Under the pieces are notes generated by a model. The model searched no databases. It was not told the DNA's origin and worked only from the letters and a program-made list of their open reading frames with translations. A stretch of DNA of 41,796 nucleotides, taken from the NCBI GenBank assembly GCA_018241125.1, contig JAFEEL010000065.1:1-41796 (forward strand), in the 5' to 3' direction. The position numbers and the translations under genes were made by a program. The stretch's first letter is position 1; each line of letters starts with the position of its first letter. The stretch comes from Pseudomonadota bacterium (GTDB lineage: Bacteria; Pseudomonadota; Gammaproteobacteria; Xanthomonadales; Xanthomonadaceae). Of this stretch, positions 34,031-41,704 are shown in pieces.

Positions 34031-34178
34031 TCCGGCTTACGGCTACCGGTTTCCGGCTATCACCAATGATGCGACGGTCTTTGGCTTACCGGCTCACGGC
34101 TCACGGCTCACGGCTACCGACTCCCATCTCCCATATCCCATCTCCCTTCTCCCTTCTCCCTTCTCCCTTCTCCCTTCT
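34031..34178. repeat. Composite heptamer array ending at the pdxH start
   Basis: From 34031 to 34058 the units are of the type TCCGGCT. After a 21-base break a second run begins at 34080 with TTTGGCT, CACGGCT three times and ACCGACT. It passes in unbroken register into CCCATCT units and then five CCCTTCT units, ending at 34178. Eight bases later is the pdxH ATG. One eight-base unit breaks the register at 34087. The pieces 33991-34030 between the two arrays show no gene. The whole interval 33888-34186 is otherwise empty. Confidence 0.9.
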
Positions 34179-34186
34179 CTCCCCCC

Positions 34187-34780
34187 ATGCCCACCCTGCT
34201 GCACGAAGCCCTAGCCACCTTCACCGACCTGCTCGCCGCCGCGCAGGCTTCCGGCGACCCGGAGCCGACCGCGATGACCCTTGCCACCGCCACCCGCCAC
34301 GGTGCGCCATCGGCGCGCACGGTGCTGCTGAAGTCTTTCGACGAACGCGGCTTCGTGTTCTACACGCACAGCACCAGCGCCAAGGGCCGCGAGTTGCACG
34401 ACAACCCGCGCGCGGCGCTGCTGTTTCACTGGAAGCACCTGCCGCAGCCGGTGCAGGTGCGCATCGAGGGTATGGTCGTGGCGGTGGATGCGGCGCAGGC
34501 CGATGCCTATTTCGCCAGCCGTCCGCGCATGAGCCAGATCGGCGCGTGGGCGTCACTGCAATCGCAGACGCTGGACGCCCGCGAAACCTTCGAGGCGGCG
34601 ATCGCCCGCTACGAGTCGGAGTTCGCCGGGCGCGACGTGCCGCGCCCGAGCGGCTGGACCGGCTACCGCGTGGTGCCGGACGGCATCGAGTTCTGGTACG
34701 CCGGCGATTTTCGCCTGCACGATCGGCGCCGTTACGACCTGCGCGCCGGGGCGTGGGAGAAGCGGATGCTGTATCCGTAG
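34187..34780 (+). CDS. pdxH: Pyridoxine 5'-phosphate oxidase
   Basis: 197 residues from the ATG at 34187. FMN- and substrate-binding stretches are [35 protein letters not shown] and [20 protein letters not shown]; the end is RMLYP, close to the conserved RLAP. The enzyme makes pyridoxal phosphate from PNP or PMP. No Shine-Dalgarno site is visible: the 60 bases upstream are pyrimidine-rich heptamers. No other in-frame start with a better site is apparent, so the initiation is unusual. Confidence 0.96.
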   Translation: MPTLLHEALATFTDLLAAAQASGDPEPTAMTLATATRHGAPSARTVLLKSFDERGFVFYTHSTSAKGRELHDNPRAALLFHWKHLPQPVQVRIEGMVVAVDAAQADAYFASRPRMSQIGAWASLQSQTLDARETFEAAIARYESEFAGRDVPRPSGWTGYRVVPDGIEFWYAGDFRLHDRRRYDLRAGAWEKRMLYP

Positions 34781-34831
34781 CCGCCTGTGGCGGCGCGACC
34801 CACAGCCGTCGACCAATCGGCGGCGGGCCGT

Positions 34832-35668
34832 TTACGGCAGACTCGCCTGCGGACACCCTTCTGGAAAACTCGCGCTGGCCGATGCAACGGTGTCCACCTC
34901 CAGGCGATACGCGAACGCCCCTTGCGTTCCGTAACCGCCGGGCCCGATGAGGGTACCACTGCCTTCGATATGCAGCGGTCGCTCGGATCCGGCATCGATG
35001 CCGGCGGCGCCGCGCAACTTCCCCATCTGCGCATCGGCCGCAGCGGAAAGGTTCACCCACGCCGCCTTGGCATTGCCGTAGAACGCTGCAGCGGCAGGCA
35101 TGCCGGCGCACGGAACGAAGGCGCCATGGCCGTAGTACGGAAAGAAGGTGCCGGCAAATGGGCCCGGCGAAGACGTTTCCGGTGGCTCGATGCAGGCGGC
35201 GGCGTCGATGCTCGCCTCCAAGGCCGTGGTCTGGCCACGCAGCTCATAGGCAAGCGTCTTGAGCTTGCGACCGACTTCGGCGCGCAGCGCCGGGCAGCGG
35301 ATCTCGATACTGCCCGCCGATGGAAAGCCGCCACCGCTCCAGGCGTAGCGACCTTGGCGATCGGTCCACTGCAGCGACTTGCTTCCGGCCAGACTCAGGC
35401 CGGCGTGATAGACGCCCGCACGTGAGCGTGCGTCGAGTACGGTGACGCGCAGCGTTTGGCCGGGATCGGCCGGATTGCTTGCGTCGGCGGCGTTTACGGG
35501 CCGGATGGTGGCATCGACTGGCGATGCCGCGCTGGCGCTGCCGGTAGCCGCGCTCGGCGCGCTGGCGGGTGCGGATGGGTGGGCTGCGGGAGATGCTTCA
35601 CGGTGACTGCACGAGCAGCTCACCAGCAGCAGCGGGGCAAGCGTCAGGGTCAACAGATCCTTGCGCAT
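34832..35668 (-). CDS. Lipoprotein of unknown function
   Basis: 278 residues from the ATG at 35668. The signal MRKDLLTLTLAPLLLVSC ends in lipobox LVSC (Cys18). A low-complexity Ala/Ser/Pro linker (about 22-60) follows. The remainder looks like a beta-rich carboxypeptidase-regulatory-like fold at TLRVTVLDARSRAGVYHAGL, then a Cys-containing globular part (Cys in EIRCP, AACIEPP, FVPCAGM and EGCPQ). I do not recognise the family. Divergent from the cobalamin-binding-like gene. Confidence 0.75.
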   Translation of the reverse strand: MRKDLLTLTLAPLLLVSCSCSHREASPAAHPSAPASAPSAATGSASAASPVDATIRPVNAADASNPADPGQTLRVTVLDARSRAGVYHAGLSLAGSKSLQWTDRQGRYAWSGGGFPSAGSIEIRCPALRAEVGRKLKTLAYELRGQTTALEASIDAAACIEPPETSSPGPFAGTFFPYYGHGAFVPCAGMPAAAAFYGNAKAAWVNLSAAADAQMGKLRGAAGIDAGSERPLHIEGSGTLIGPGGYGTQGAFAYRLEVDTVASASASFPEGCPQASLP

Positions 35669-35836
35669 GAATGGTGCTCGCGGTGGCTTGCGCCGATCAT
35701 ACTTCGTGCCGCAATGTGCGCGTCAGGCGTCTATGGATTGACCGTCCGACCGGCGGCAACGGGGCGATTGGCGGTGGTACGGCAGTCATCGGCAATGGCG
35801 CCGGAGTGGGCCGCCACGGTGCACCCAGGAGGGCCG

Positions 35837-36631
35837 ATGCGCGGACCGGAACGGATCGTCTGTCTCACCGAGGAACCCACCGAAACACTGTACCTGCTCG
35901 GCGAGCAGGCCCGCATCGTCGGCATCTCCGGCTTCACCGTGCGCCCGCCGGCGGCGCGTCGCGACAAGCCCAAGGTCAGCGCCTTCACCTCGGCGAAGAT
36001 CGACGCCATCCTGGCGCTACGGCCCGACTTTGCGATCGGTTTCTCCGACATCCAGGCCGAGATCGCCGCCGCCTTGATCCGCGCCGGTGTGGAGGTATGG
36101 ATCAGCAATCACCGCAGCGTCGAAGGCATCCTCGCCTACATCCGCCGACTGGGTGCGTTGGTCGGCGCGGCCACGCGCGCCAACGCGCTGGCCGACGAGC
36201 TGGCGCGCGGGCTGGATGCCGTTGCGCAGGACGCGGCGAAATGGACGCGCCGTCCGAAGGTGTATTTCGAGGAATGGGACGAGCCGCAGATCGCCGCGAT
36301 CGGTTGGGTGGCGGAGTTGGTGCGCATCGCCGGCGGCGATGACGTGTTCCCTGAACTGGCTGCGCAGTCGCTGGGCAAGGATCGCATTCTGGCTGATCCC
36401 GGCGAAGTGGTGCGGCGTGCACCCGACATCATCATCGGCTCGTGGTGCGGCAAGAAATTCCGTCCGGAAAAAGTCGCATCGCGCCCGGGCTGGGACGCGC
36501 TCCCGGCGGTGCGCGAGGGGCAGTTGCACGAGGTCAAATCGCCGTTGATCCTGCAACCGGGCCCGGCGGCGCTGACCGACGGCGTGCGTGCGCTGGCGCG
36601 CATCATCGCGGCTTGGCAGTCAAGCCACTGA
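35837..36631 (+). CDS. Cobalamin-binding/BtuF-like periplasmic-binding-fold protein
   Basis: 264 residues. The ATG at 35837 has AGGAGG seven bases upstream, which decides the start although the frame is open further up. The fold is that of class III binding proteins (BtuF/TroA type): RIVCLTEEPTETLYLLGEQ, VSAFTSAKIDAILALRPD, EVWISNHRSVEGILAYI, then a long linking helix and VYFEEWDEPQIAAIGWVAEL. No signal peptide is present. It may therefore act in the cytoplasm, or the true export signal is missing; the ligand is inferred from family resemblance only. The 3' end overlaps proC convergently by 12 bases. Confidence 0.8.
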   Translation: MRGPERIVCLTEEPTETLYLLGEQARIVGISGFTVRPPAARRDKPKVSAFTSAKIDAILALRPDFAIGFSDIQAEIAAALIRAGVEVWISNHRSVEGILAYIRRLGALVGAATRANALADELARGLDAVAQDAAKWTRRPKVYFEEWDEPQIAAIGWVAELVRIAGGDDVFPELAAQSLGKDRILADPGEVVRRAPDIIIGSWCGKKFRPEKVASRPGWDALPAVREGQLHEVKSPLILQPGPAALTDGVRALARIIAAWQSSH

Positions 36632-37507
36632 GGCTGTTTCCGTTGCGGCGAACACCGCGGCCAGCTCCGCACCGCGCGCGGTCGCCGCCGCGATGCCGCC
36701 GGCGATCAAGGCATCCAATCCGCCCTCGGCGAAGCACCGCAACGCCTGCTCGGTGACGCCGCCGGGCGAGGTCACGCGCCGGCGCAGGGTCGCGGCGTCT
36801 TCGCCGGATTCGACCAGCATGCGCCCGGCACCGAACACGGTCTGCGCGATCAGCGCGCGCGCCACGTCCGCTGGCAATCCTTGCGCGACGGCGGCGGCCT
36901 GCATCGCCTCGACCAGCGCGAACACGTAGGCCGGGCCGCTACCGGAGGTGGCGGTGACGGTGTCCATCAGCGCCTCGTCGTCCACCCACAGCGCCAACCC
37001 GACCGCCTCGAACAACGCCTGCGCACGGCCTCGCTGTGCCGCGCTGACATGGGCGTTGGCGCACAGCGCGGTAGCGCTGGCACGCAGCAGCGCGGGGGTG
37101 TTGGGCATGGCGCGCACCAGCGGCGGCGGGCGCTGGTCATCGGTTCGCAGCCAGTTTTCCACCGCACCGATGGGGATGCCGGCGGCGAGCGTGACCACCA
37201 GCGGGCGGATGCGCTTTGCGTGCTGCGCGAGTTCTTCGCACACCCCGCGCAGCACCTGCGGTTTGACCGCCAGCACCCACAGGTCGGCATCGGCGACGGC
37301 GTCGGTGTTGGCGGCGTGCGCGACCACCCCGAAATCGCGCGCCAGCGCCGCGCGCAAGGTGGCATCGGGTTCGGACACGGCGATATCCGAAGCGGGCATG
37401 CCCAAACCGACGAGGCCGCCGATCATCGAGCGGGCGACGTTGCCACCGCCGATGAAGGCGATGGTGCAGGGAATTGCGGATTGCGAAGAGGGAGTCGCAG
37501 TTGTCAT
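36620..37507 (-). CDS. proC: Pyrroline-5-carboxylate reductase
   Basis: 295 residues from the ATG at 37507. The Rossmann motif IAFIGGGNVARSMIGGL sits at residues 16-32, about 13 residues later than in E. coli ProC; the extra N-terminus (TTATPSSQSAIPC) is encoded by a faint heptamer pattern (TTCGCAA, TCCGCAA). Further motifs are VLAVKPQVL, RAMPNTPALL and the catalytic region ATSGSGPAYVFALVEAM with RRRVTSPGGVTEQAL. The enzyme completes proline synthesis. It lies in the conserved yggS-proC neighbourhood. Confidence 0.97.
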   Translation of the reverse strand: MTTATPSSQSAIPCTIAFIGGGNVARSMIGGLVGLGMPASDIAVSEPDATLRAALARDFGVVAHAANTDAVADADLWVLAVKPQVLRGVCEELAQHAKRIRPLVVTLAAGIPIGAVENWLRTDDQRPPPLVRAMPNTPALLRASATALCANAHVSAAQRGRAQALFEAVGLALWVDDEALMDTVTATSGSGPAYVFALVEAMQAAAVAQGLPADVARALIAQTVFGAGRMLVESGEDAATLRRRVTSPGGVTEQALRCFAEGGLDALIAGGIAAATARGAELAAVFAATETASVA

Positions 37508-37583
37508 CGGAGGGTGGACTGGAGGAGGAAAATTGGTGCGTTACAGCATAATCTGCTTGCGAGCAGCGAGCGCATATGCTGTT

Positions 37584-37706
37584 CCCCTCTCCCATCGGGA
37601 GAGGGGTAGGGGTGAGGGGCGAACTCCATCGCACAAACGAATTTTCCGCTTGTTGCTTGCCCCTCATCCGGCGCTGCGCGCCACCTTCTCCCGAAGGGAG
37701 AAGGGA
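37584..37706. repeat. Inverted pair of two-hairpin palindromic elements
   Basis: Copy 3 (37584-37619) has CCCCTCTCCC-atc-GGGAGAGGGG. Copy 4 (37660-37705) has CCCCTCATCCG, GCGCTGCGCGCC and CCTTCTCCC-gaa-GGGAGAAGG in the opposite orientation, as in copy 1. They enclose 40 bases. They fill most of the 301-base gap between proC and yggS; the remainder up to 37781 shows nothing I recognise. Confidence 0.85.
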
Positions 37707-37781
37707 AATGCGCGGCTTCCAGCCCCGCTTCCGACGCGAGAGGTGTCTGGGTGATGGGCGAACGTAGTGATGCACGATAGT

Positions 37782-37823
37782 TTGTCGTTCGTTGCTCGCC
37801 CCTCGTCATTAGCCCCTCGCCCC
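37782..37823. repeat. Heptamer array spanning the yggS stop codon
   Basis: Six units in exact register, read on the minus strand: GGGGCGA, GGGGCTA, ATGACGA, GGGGCGA, GCAACGA, ACGACAA. The TAA of yggS lies in the second and third units, so the last residues GARG are array-encoded. Units share the NNNNCGA pattern with much variation. Confidence 0.82.
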
Positions 37824-38504
37824 GAACAGCGCCGTGCCGATCCGCACCAGCGTCGCGCCGTGGGCGATGGCCAGTTCGAAATCCTCGCTCATGCCCATCG
37901 ACAAGGTGTCGATGCCCGGATGCCGTCGTGCCAGATCGTCGAACAAGGCTTGCATTGCCGCGAACGCGTGGCTGCGGCGCTGCATATCCGGGTCGGGTGC
38001 GGGGATTGCCATCAATCCGCGCAGGCACAGGCGCGACTGCGCGGCGATGGCGTCGGCAAGGGCGTCGATCTCGTCGGGGCGGCAACCGGACTTGCTGACC
38101 TCGTCGTCGATGTTCACTTGGATCAGCAGGTTCAGCGGCGCGCGTTCGGGTGGGCGGTGGCGGGCCAGCAACGGCACCAGCTTGGGCCGGTCGATGGTCT
38201 GGATCCAGTCGAACGCCAGCGCGGCTTCTCTCGTCTTGTTGGATTGCAGGTGACCGATCAGGTGCCATTCCAGCGGCAGCTGGGCCAACTGGCGCTGCTT
38301 GGTCAGCGCCTCCTGCACGTAGTTTTCGCCGAACGCCACTTGCCCGCAGGCCGCCAGCTCGGCCAGCTCGGGCGCGCTGCGGGTCTTGGACACGGCCAGC
38401 AGGCGCACCGGCCGGGATGGCGTCGCCTCAGGTTCGGCGCGCAGCGCCTGCACCGTGCACATGCGCGCCAGCAGGGCGTGCAGGCGTTGCTGCGGAGCGT
38501 CCAT
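37809..38504 (-). CDS. yggS: YggS/PLPBP-family PLP homeostasis protein
   Basis: 231 residues from the ATG at 38504. The PLP lysine is in LLAVSKTRS; other motifs are FGENYVQEAL, WHLIGHLQSNKTREA, LLIQVNIDDEVSKSG, MAIPAP and LSMGMSEDFELAIAHGATLVRIGTALFG. The protein binds PLP without a known catalytic role and affects amino-acid and B6 balance. It belongs with proC and pilT in a neighbourhood common in gammaproteobacteria. Its last codons lie in a heptamer array. Confidence 0.96.
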   Translation of the reverse strand: MDAPQQRLHALLARMCTVQALRAEPEATPSRPVRLLAVSKTRSAPELAELAACGQVAFGENYVQEALTKQRQLAQLPLEWHLIGHLQSNKTREAALAFDWIQTIDRPKLVPLLARHRPPERAPLNLLIQVNIDDEVSKSGCRPDEIDALADAIAAQSRLCLRGLMAIPAPDPDMQRRSHAFAAMQALFDDLARRHPGIDTLSMGMSEDFELAIAHGATLVRIGTALFGARG

Positions 38505-38533
38505 CGACGACGGGTGGTGGCGCTGCCGGCTGC

Positions 38534-39010
38534 TCAGTGCGACGCCGGCTTGGCGGGCGAGGCAGCCGGCTTGGCCGGCGAAGCGACCGGTGCCGGCGCA
38601 GCGGCAGCCTGCGCCTTGCGCAGTTCCTCGGCCGGGTTGCATTGCACCATCGTGTCCTCGCCGTCCACGATCAGCTTCCACGCGCCACCGAAGGCCGCGT
38701 CGCTGCGCGCGGCGATGTAGTAATAGGTACACGGGGCGACCTTCAGCACGAAGGTTTCCGGCTGCGTCGCCCTGCCGGTGGCGGCCGATTGCGGCACCGC
38801 GGTGATCCAGTGCGGGCCGGGGAACAGCGCGTACGGCATGACCTGCGGTGCGACCCCGTCGACGCTGAGGATGCGCACGGGCTGCACGCGCGGGTTGTTC
38901 CTGTTTTGCGGGACGCCATCGAGATAGGACTGCGGGCCGCTGGCGGCGCACAGGGCGGTGGAGGTAGCGAGCAAGCCGGCGGCCAGCAGCAGGGCGTTGG
39001 ATCGGTTCAT
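38534..39010 (-). CDS. Secreted protein of unknown function
   Basis: 158 residues from the ATG at 39010. A signal peptide (NALLLAAGLLATSTALCAA) is followed by a compact domain with PHWITAVPQSA, VLKVAPCTYYYIAARSDAAF and WKLIVDGEDTMVQCNP. Two Cys residues could form a disulfide. The tail consists of PVASPAKPAASPAKPASH, a repeated SPAKPA linker like those that anchor to the envelope. I do not recognise a named family. It is upstream of yggS on the same strand, 29 bases away, and divergent from pilT. Confidence 0.78.
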   Translation of the reverse strand: MNRSNALLLAAGLLATSTALCAASGPQSYLDGVPQNRNNPRVQPVRILSVDGVAPQVMPYALFPGPHWITAVPQSAATGRATQPETFVLKVAPCTYYYIAARSDAAFGGAWKLIVDGEDTMVQCNPAEELRKAQAAAAPAPVASPAKPAASPAKPASH

Positions 39011-39168
39011 GGAAAGGCCCGAGACGGTGGAAAGATGACGCGGCGCGGACGCCGCATCGCCAGTGCGATAGGGTACACGCAACCACCCTCGGCCCGATGA
39101 CGGGCGTGCCGCGGCGTTGGGCCGGCGTTGCGTCGGCAGGGGGTGGATCGGTCGCGATGGATTAGGGC

Positions 39169-39174
39169 TATACT
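39169..39174 (+). promoter_or_regulatory. Probable -10 box for pilT
   Basis: TATACT lies 37 bases upstream of the pilT ATG. The -35 region has no good match. The start is preceded by GGGGGG as a plausible ribosome-binding site. Confidence 0.45.
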
Positions 39175-39211
39175 CCGGGCGAAACATCATCTCAAGGCGT
39201 GGGGGGCGCGC

Positions 39212-40249
39212 ATGGACATCGCTGAACTGTTGGCTTTCTCGGTCAAGAACAAGGCTTCGGACCTGCACCTGTCGGCAGGCCTGCCGCCGATGATCCGTGT
39301 CGATGGCGACGTGCGCCGGATCAACATCCCCGCACTCGAGCACAAGCAGGTGCACTCGCTGGTGTACGACATCATGTCGGACAAGCAGCGCCGCGACTAC
39401 GAAGAGTTTCTGGAAGTGGACTTCTCGTTCGAGATCGCCGGCATGGCGCGCTTTCGCGTCAACGCGTTCAACCAGAATCGCGGCGCCGGTGCGGTGTTCC
39501 GGACCATTCCCTCCGAGGTGCTCACGCTGGAGGATCTGGCCACGCCACCAATTTTTCGCGACATCATCGAGCAACCGCAGGGTCTGATCCTGTGCACCGG
39601 GCCGACCGGCTCGGGCAAGTCGACCACGCTGGCGGCGATGATCGACCACGTCAACAAGAAGGAATACGCGCACATCCTCACCGTCGAGGATCCGATCGAG
39701 TTCGTGCACACCTCGCAAAAGTGCCTGGTCAACCAGCGCGAGGTACACCGCGATACGCACGGCTTCAATGAGGCCCTGCGCTCGGCGCTGCGCGAAGACC
39801 CCGACTACATCCTCGTGGGCGAAATGCGCGACCTGGAAACCATCCGCCTGGCGCTGACCGCCGCCGAGACCGGCCACTTGGTGTTCGGCACCTTGCACAC
39901 CAGTTCGGCGGCCAAGACCATCGACCGCATCATCGACGTGTTCCCGGCCGGCGAAAAGCCCATGGTGCGCTCGATGCTGTCCGAGAGCTTGCGCGCGGTG
40001 ATCGCGCAGGCGCTGCTGAAGAAGGTCGGCGGCGGGCGCATCGCCGCGCACGAGATCATGATCGGCACCCCGGCCATCCGCAACCTGATCCGCGAGGACA
40101 AGGTCGCGCAGATGTACTCGTCGATCCAGACCGGCCAGAACCTCGGCATGCAGACCCTCGACCAGTGCCTGCAGGACATGGTCAAGCGCGGCCAGATCAC
40201 CCGTCCGACGGCCAAGGAATACGCCAAGGACAAGAAGCTGTTCGAGTGA
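39212..40249 (+). CDS. pilT: Type IV pilus retraction ATPase PilT
   Basis: 345 residues from the ATG at 39212. Walker A is GPTGSGKST (130-138), the Asp box TVEDPIEF, Walker B VGEMRD and the His box AETGHLVFGTLHT. The N-terminal domain starts MDIAELLAFSVKNKASDLHL, as in all PilT proteins. The hexamer sits at the inner membrane base of the type IV pilus and powers retraction for twitching motility and DNA uptake. It is followed by pilU after 127 bases that hold an inverted heptamer pair. Confidence 0.98.
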   Translation: MDIAELLAFSVKNKASDLHLSAGLPPMIRVDGDVRRINIPALEHKQVHSLVYDIMSDKQRRDYEEFLEVDFSFEIAGMARFRVNAFNQNRGAGAVFRTIPSEVLTLEDLATPPIFRDIIEQPQGLILCTGPTGSGKSTTLAAMIDHVNKKEYAHILTVEDPIEFVHTSQKCLVNQREVHRDTHGFNEALRSALREDPDYILVGEMRDLETIRLALTAAETGHLVFGTLHTSSAAKTIDRIIDVFPAGEKPMVRSMLSESLRAVIAQALLKKVGGGRIAAHEIMIGTPAIRNLIREDKVAQMYSSIQTGQNLGMQTLDQCLQDMVKRGQITRPTAKEYAKDKKLFE

Positions 40250-40254
40250 CGGGA

Positions 40255-40366
40255 CGTGAATCGTGAATCGTGAGTCGTGAATCGAAACGGCGGTATGCCA
40301 AGCTCGCCGCTCTGAAAATTCCGACGTGCGTTTCGACGATTCACGATTCACCATTCACGATTCACG
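40255..40366. repeat. Inverted heptamer arrays between pilT and pilU
   Basis: Left array 40255-40284: GTGAATC three times with one GTGAGTC variant. Right array 40337-40366: CGATTCA units, one CCATTCA. The two 30-base blocks are complementary at 28 positions, and TCGAAACG/CGTTTCGA extend the pairing inward with a small bulge. The 52-base spacer holds no gene. As RNA this would be a 30-bp stem just upstream of the pilU Shine-Dalgarno site CGGAG (40365-40369). Confidence 0.93.
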
Positions 40367-40376
40367 GAGCCAACCC

Positions 40377-41531
40377 ATGAGCGGCATCGACTTCACCTCC
40401 TACCTCAAGCTGATGGCGCACAACAAGGCGTCCGACTTGTTCATCACCGCCGGCATGCCGCCGGCGATGAAGGTGCACGGCAAGATCAGCCCCATCACGC
40501 AAGCGGCGCTGACCTCGCAGCAGAGCCGCGACCTGGTGCTCAACGTGATGACTCCGCCGCAGCGCGAGGAGTTCGAAAAAACCCACGAGTGCAACTTCGC
40601 CATCGGCGTGGCCGGCGTCGGCCGCTTCCGCGTGAGCTGCTTCTACCAGCGCAATCAGGTCGGCATGGTGCTGCGCCGGATCGAGACCAAGATCCCCACG
40701 GTGGAGGAACTGAGCCTGCCGCCGATCATCAAGTCGCTGGCGATGACCAAGCGCGGCATCATCATCTTCGTCGGCGCCACCGGCACCGGCAAGTCGACCT
40801 CGCTGGCGGCGATGATCGGCTACCGCAACATGAACTCCACCGGCCACATCATCACCATCGAAGATCCGATCGAGTTCGTGCACAAGCACGAAGGCTGCAT
40901 CGTCACCCAGCGCGAAGTCGGCATCGACACCGACAGCTGGGAGAACGCGCTGAAGAACACCCTGCGCCAGGCGCCCGACGTGATCATGATCGGCGAGGTG
41001 CGCACCCGCGAGGGCATGGATCACGCCATCGCCTTTGCCGAAACCGGCCACCTGGTGTTGTGCACGTTGCACGCCAACAATGCCAATCAGGCGATGGATC
41101 GCATCATCAACTTCTTCCCCGAAGATCGTCGTCGGCAGCTGTTGATGGACATGTCGATGAACCTCAAGGGCGTGGTCGCGCAGCAGCTCATCCCCACGCC
41201 CGACGGCAAGGCCCGTCGTGTGGCGCTGGAAGTGTTGCTGGGTACGCCCTTGGTGCAGGATTACCTGCGCGATGGCGAAATCCACAAGCTCAAGGACGTG
41301 ATGAAGGACTCCACCAACCTCGGCATGCGCACGTTCGACCAGAGCCTGTTCGAGCTCTATCAAGCCGGTGAGATCACCTACGAGGACGCGCTGCGCTTTG
41401 CCGATTCGCAGAACGAGGTGCGCCTGAAGATCAAGCTGGCCCAAGGCGGCGATGCCAAGAGTCTGGCCGAAGGCCTGGGTGCCGTGGAACTGGTGTCCAC
41501 CGAGGACAAGAACCAGTACTGGCGACGCTGA
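40377..41531 (+). CDS. pilU: PilT-like ATPase PilU
   Basis: 384 residues from the ATG at 40377, with CGGAG upstream. Walker A is GATGTGKST (133-141), followed by TIEDPIEFVHKHEGC, MIGEVRTREGM and AETGHLVLCTLHANN. PilU works with PilT in pilus retraction and depends on it. The C-terminal extension (QNEVRLKIKLAQGGDAKSL) is typical of PilU and distinguishes it from PilT. Its start is at the edge of the inverted heptamer structure. Confidence 0.97.
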   Translation: MSGIDFTSYLKLMAHNKASDLFITAGMPPAMKVHGKISPITQAALTSQQSRDLVLNVMTPPQREEFEKTHECNFAIGVAGVGRFRVSCFYQRNQVGMVLRRIETKIPTVEELSLPPIIKSLAMTKRGIIIFVGATGTGKSTSLAAMIGYRNMNSTGHIITIEDPIEFVHKHEGCIVTQREVGIDTDSWENALKNTLRQAPDVIMIGEVRTREGMDHAIAFAETGHLVLCTLHANNANQAMDRIINFFPEDRRRQLLMDMSMNLKGVVAQQLIPTPDGKARRVALEVLLGTPLVQDYLRDGEIHKLKDVMKDSTNLGMRTFDQSLFELYQAGEITYEDALRFADSQNEVRLKIKLAQGGDAKSLAEGLGAVELVSTEDKNQYWRR

Positions 41532-41557
41532 CGTCGCCCCCGCCGGTTACCGCAGAG

Positions 41558-41576
41558 CGCCGGGCCACGCCCGGCG
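41558..41576 (+). terminator. Possible terminator after pilU
   Basis: CGCCGGGC (41558-41565) and GCCCGGCG (41569-41576) form a perfect eight-base GC stem with loop CAC, 26 bases after the pilU stop. It is followed only by TTCT, so intrinsic termination would be weak. Confidence 0.5.
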
Positions 41577-41676
41577 TTCTGCCGTGCGGGGTGGCCAATG
41601 GGCAACACCAGCGCCCGATCCCGGGCCCGCGGCGCCCCCCTCCAGGCTCATGTGTCGTTGGAAGAGGCTCGGGGTG

Positions 41677-41704
41677 TTGACGAACCTGAAAAGGGCTGTA
41701 TGAT
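41677..41704 (+). promoter_or_regulatory. Strong sigma70-type promoter, probably of an rRNA operon
   Basis: The -35 is TTGACG (41677-41682), the spacer 16 bases, and the -10 TATGAT (41699-41704). No coding frame follows; the leader contains a boxA-like element instead. The bases 41577-41676 show no gene. Confidence 0.8.

Noticed and set aside
33928-34178. A CRISPR array
   Set aside because: The units are seven bases with no spacers between repeats, and no cas genes are in the window.
35669-35836. A cobalamin riboswitch before the BtuF-like gene
   Set aside because: The conserved B12-box sequence was not found in this 168-base stretch.
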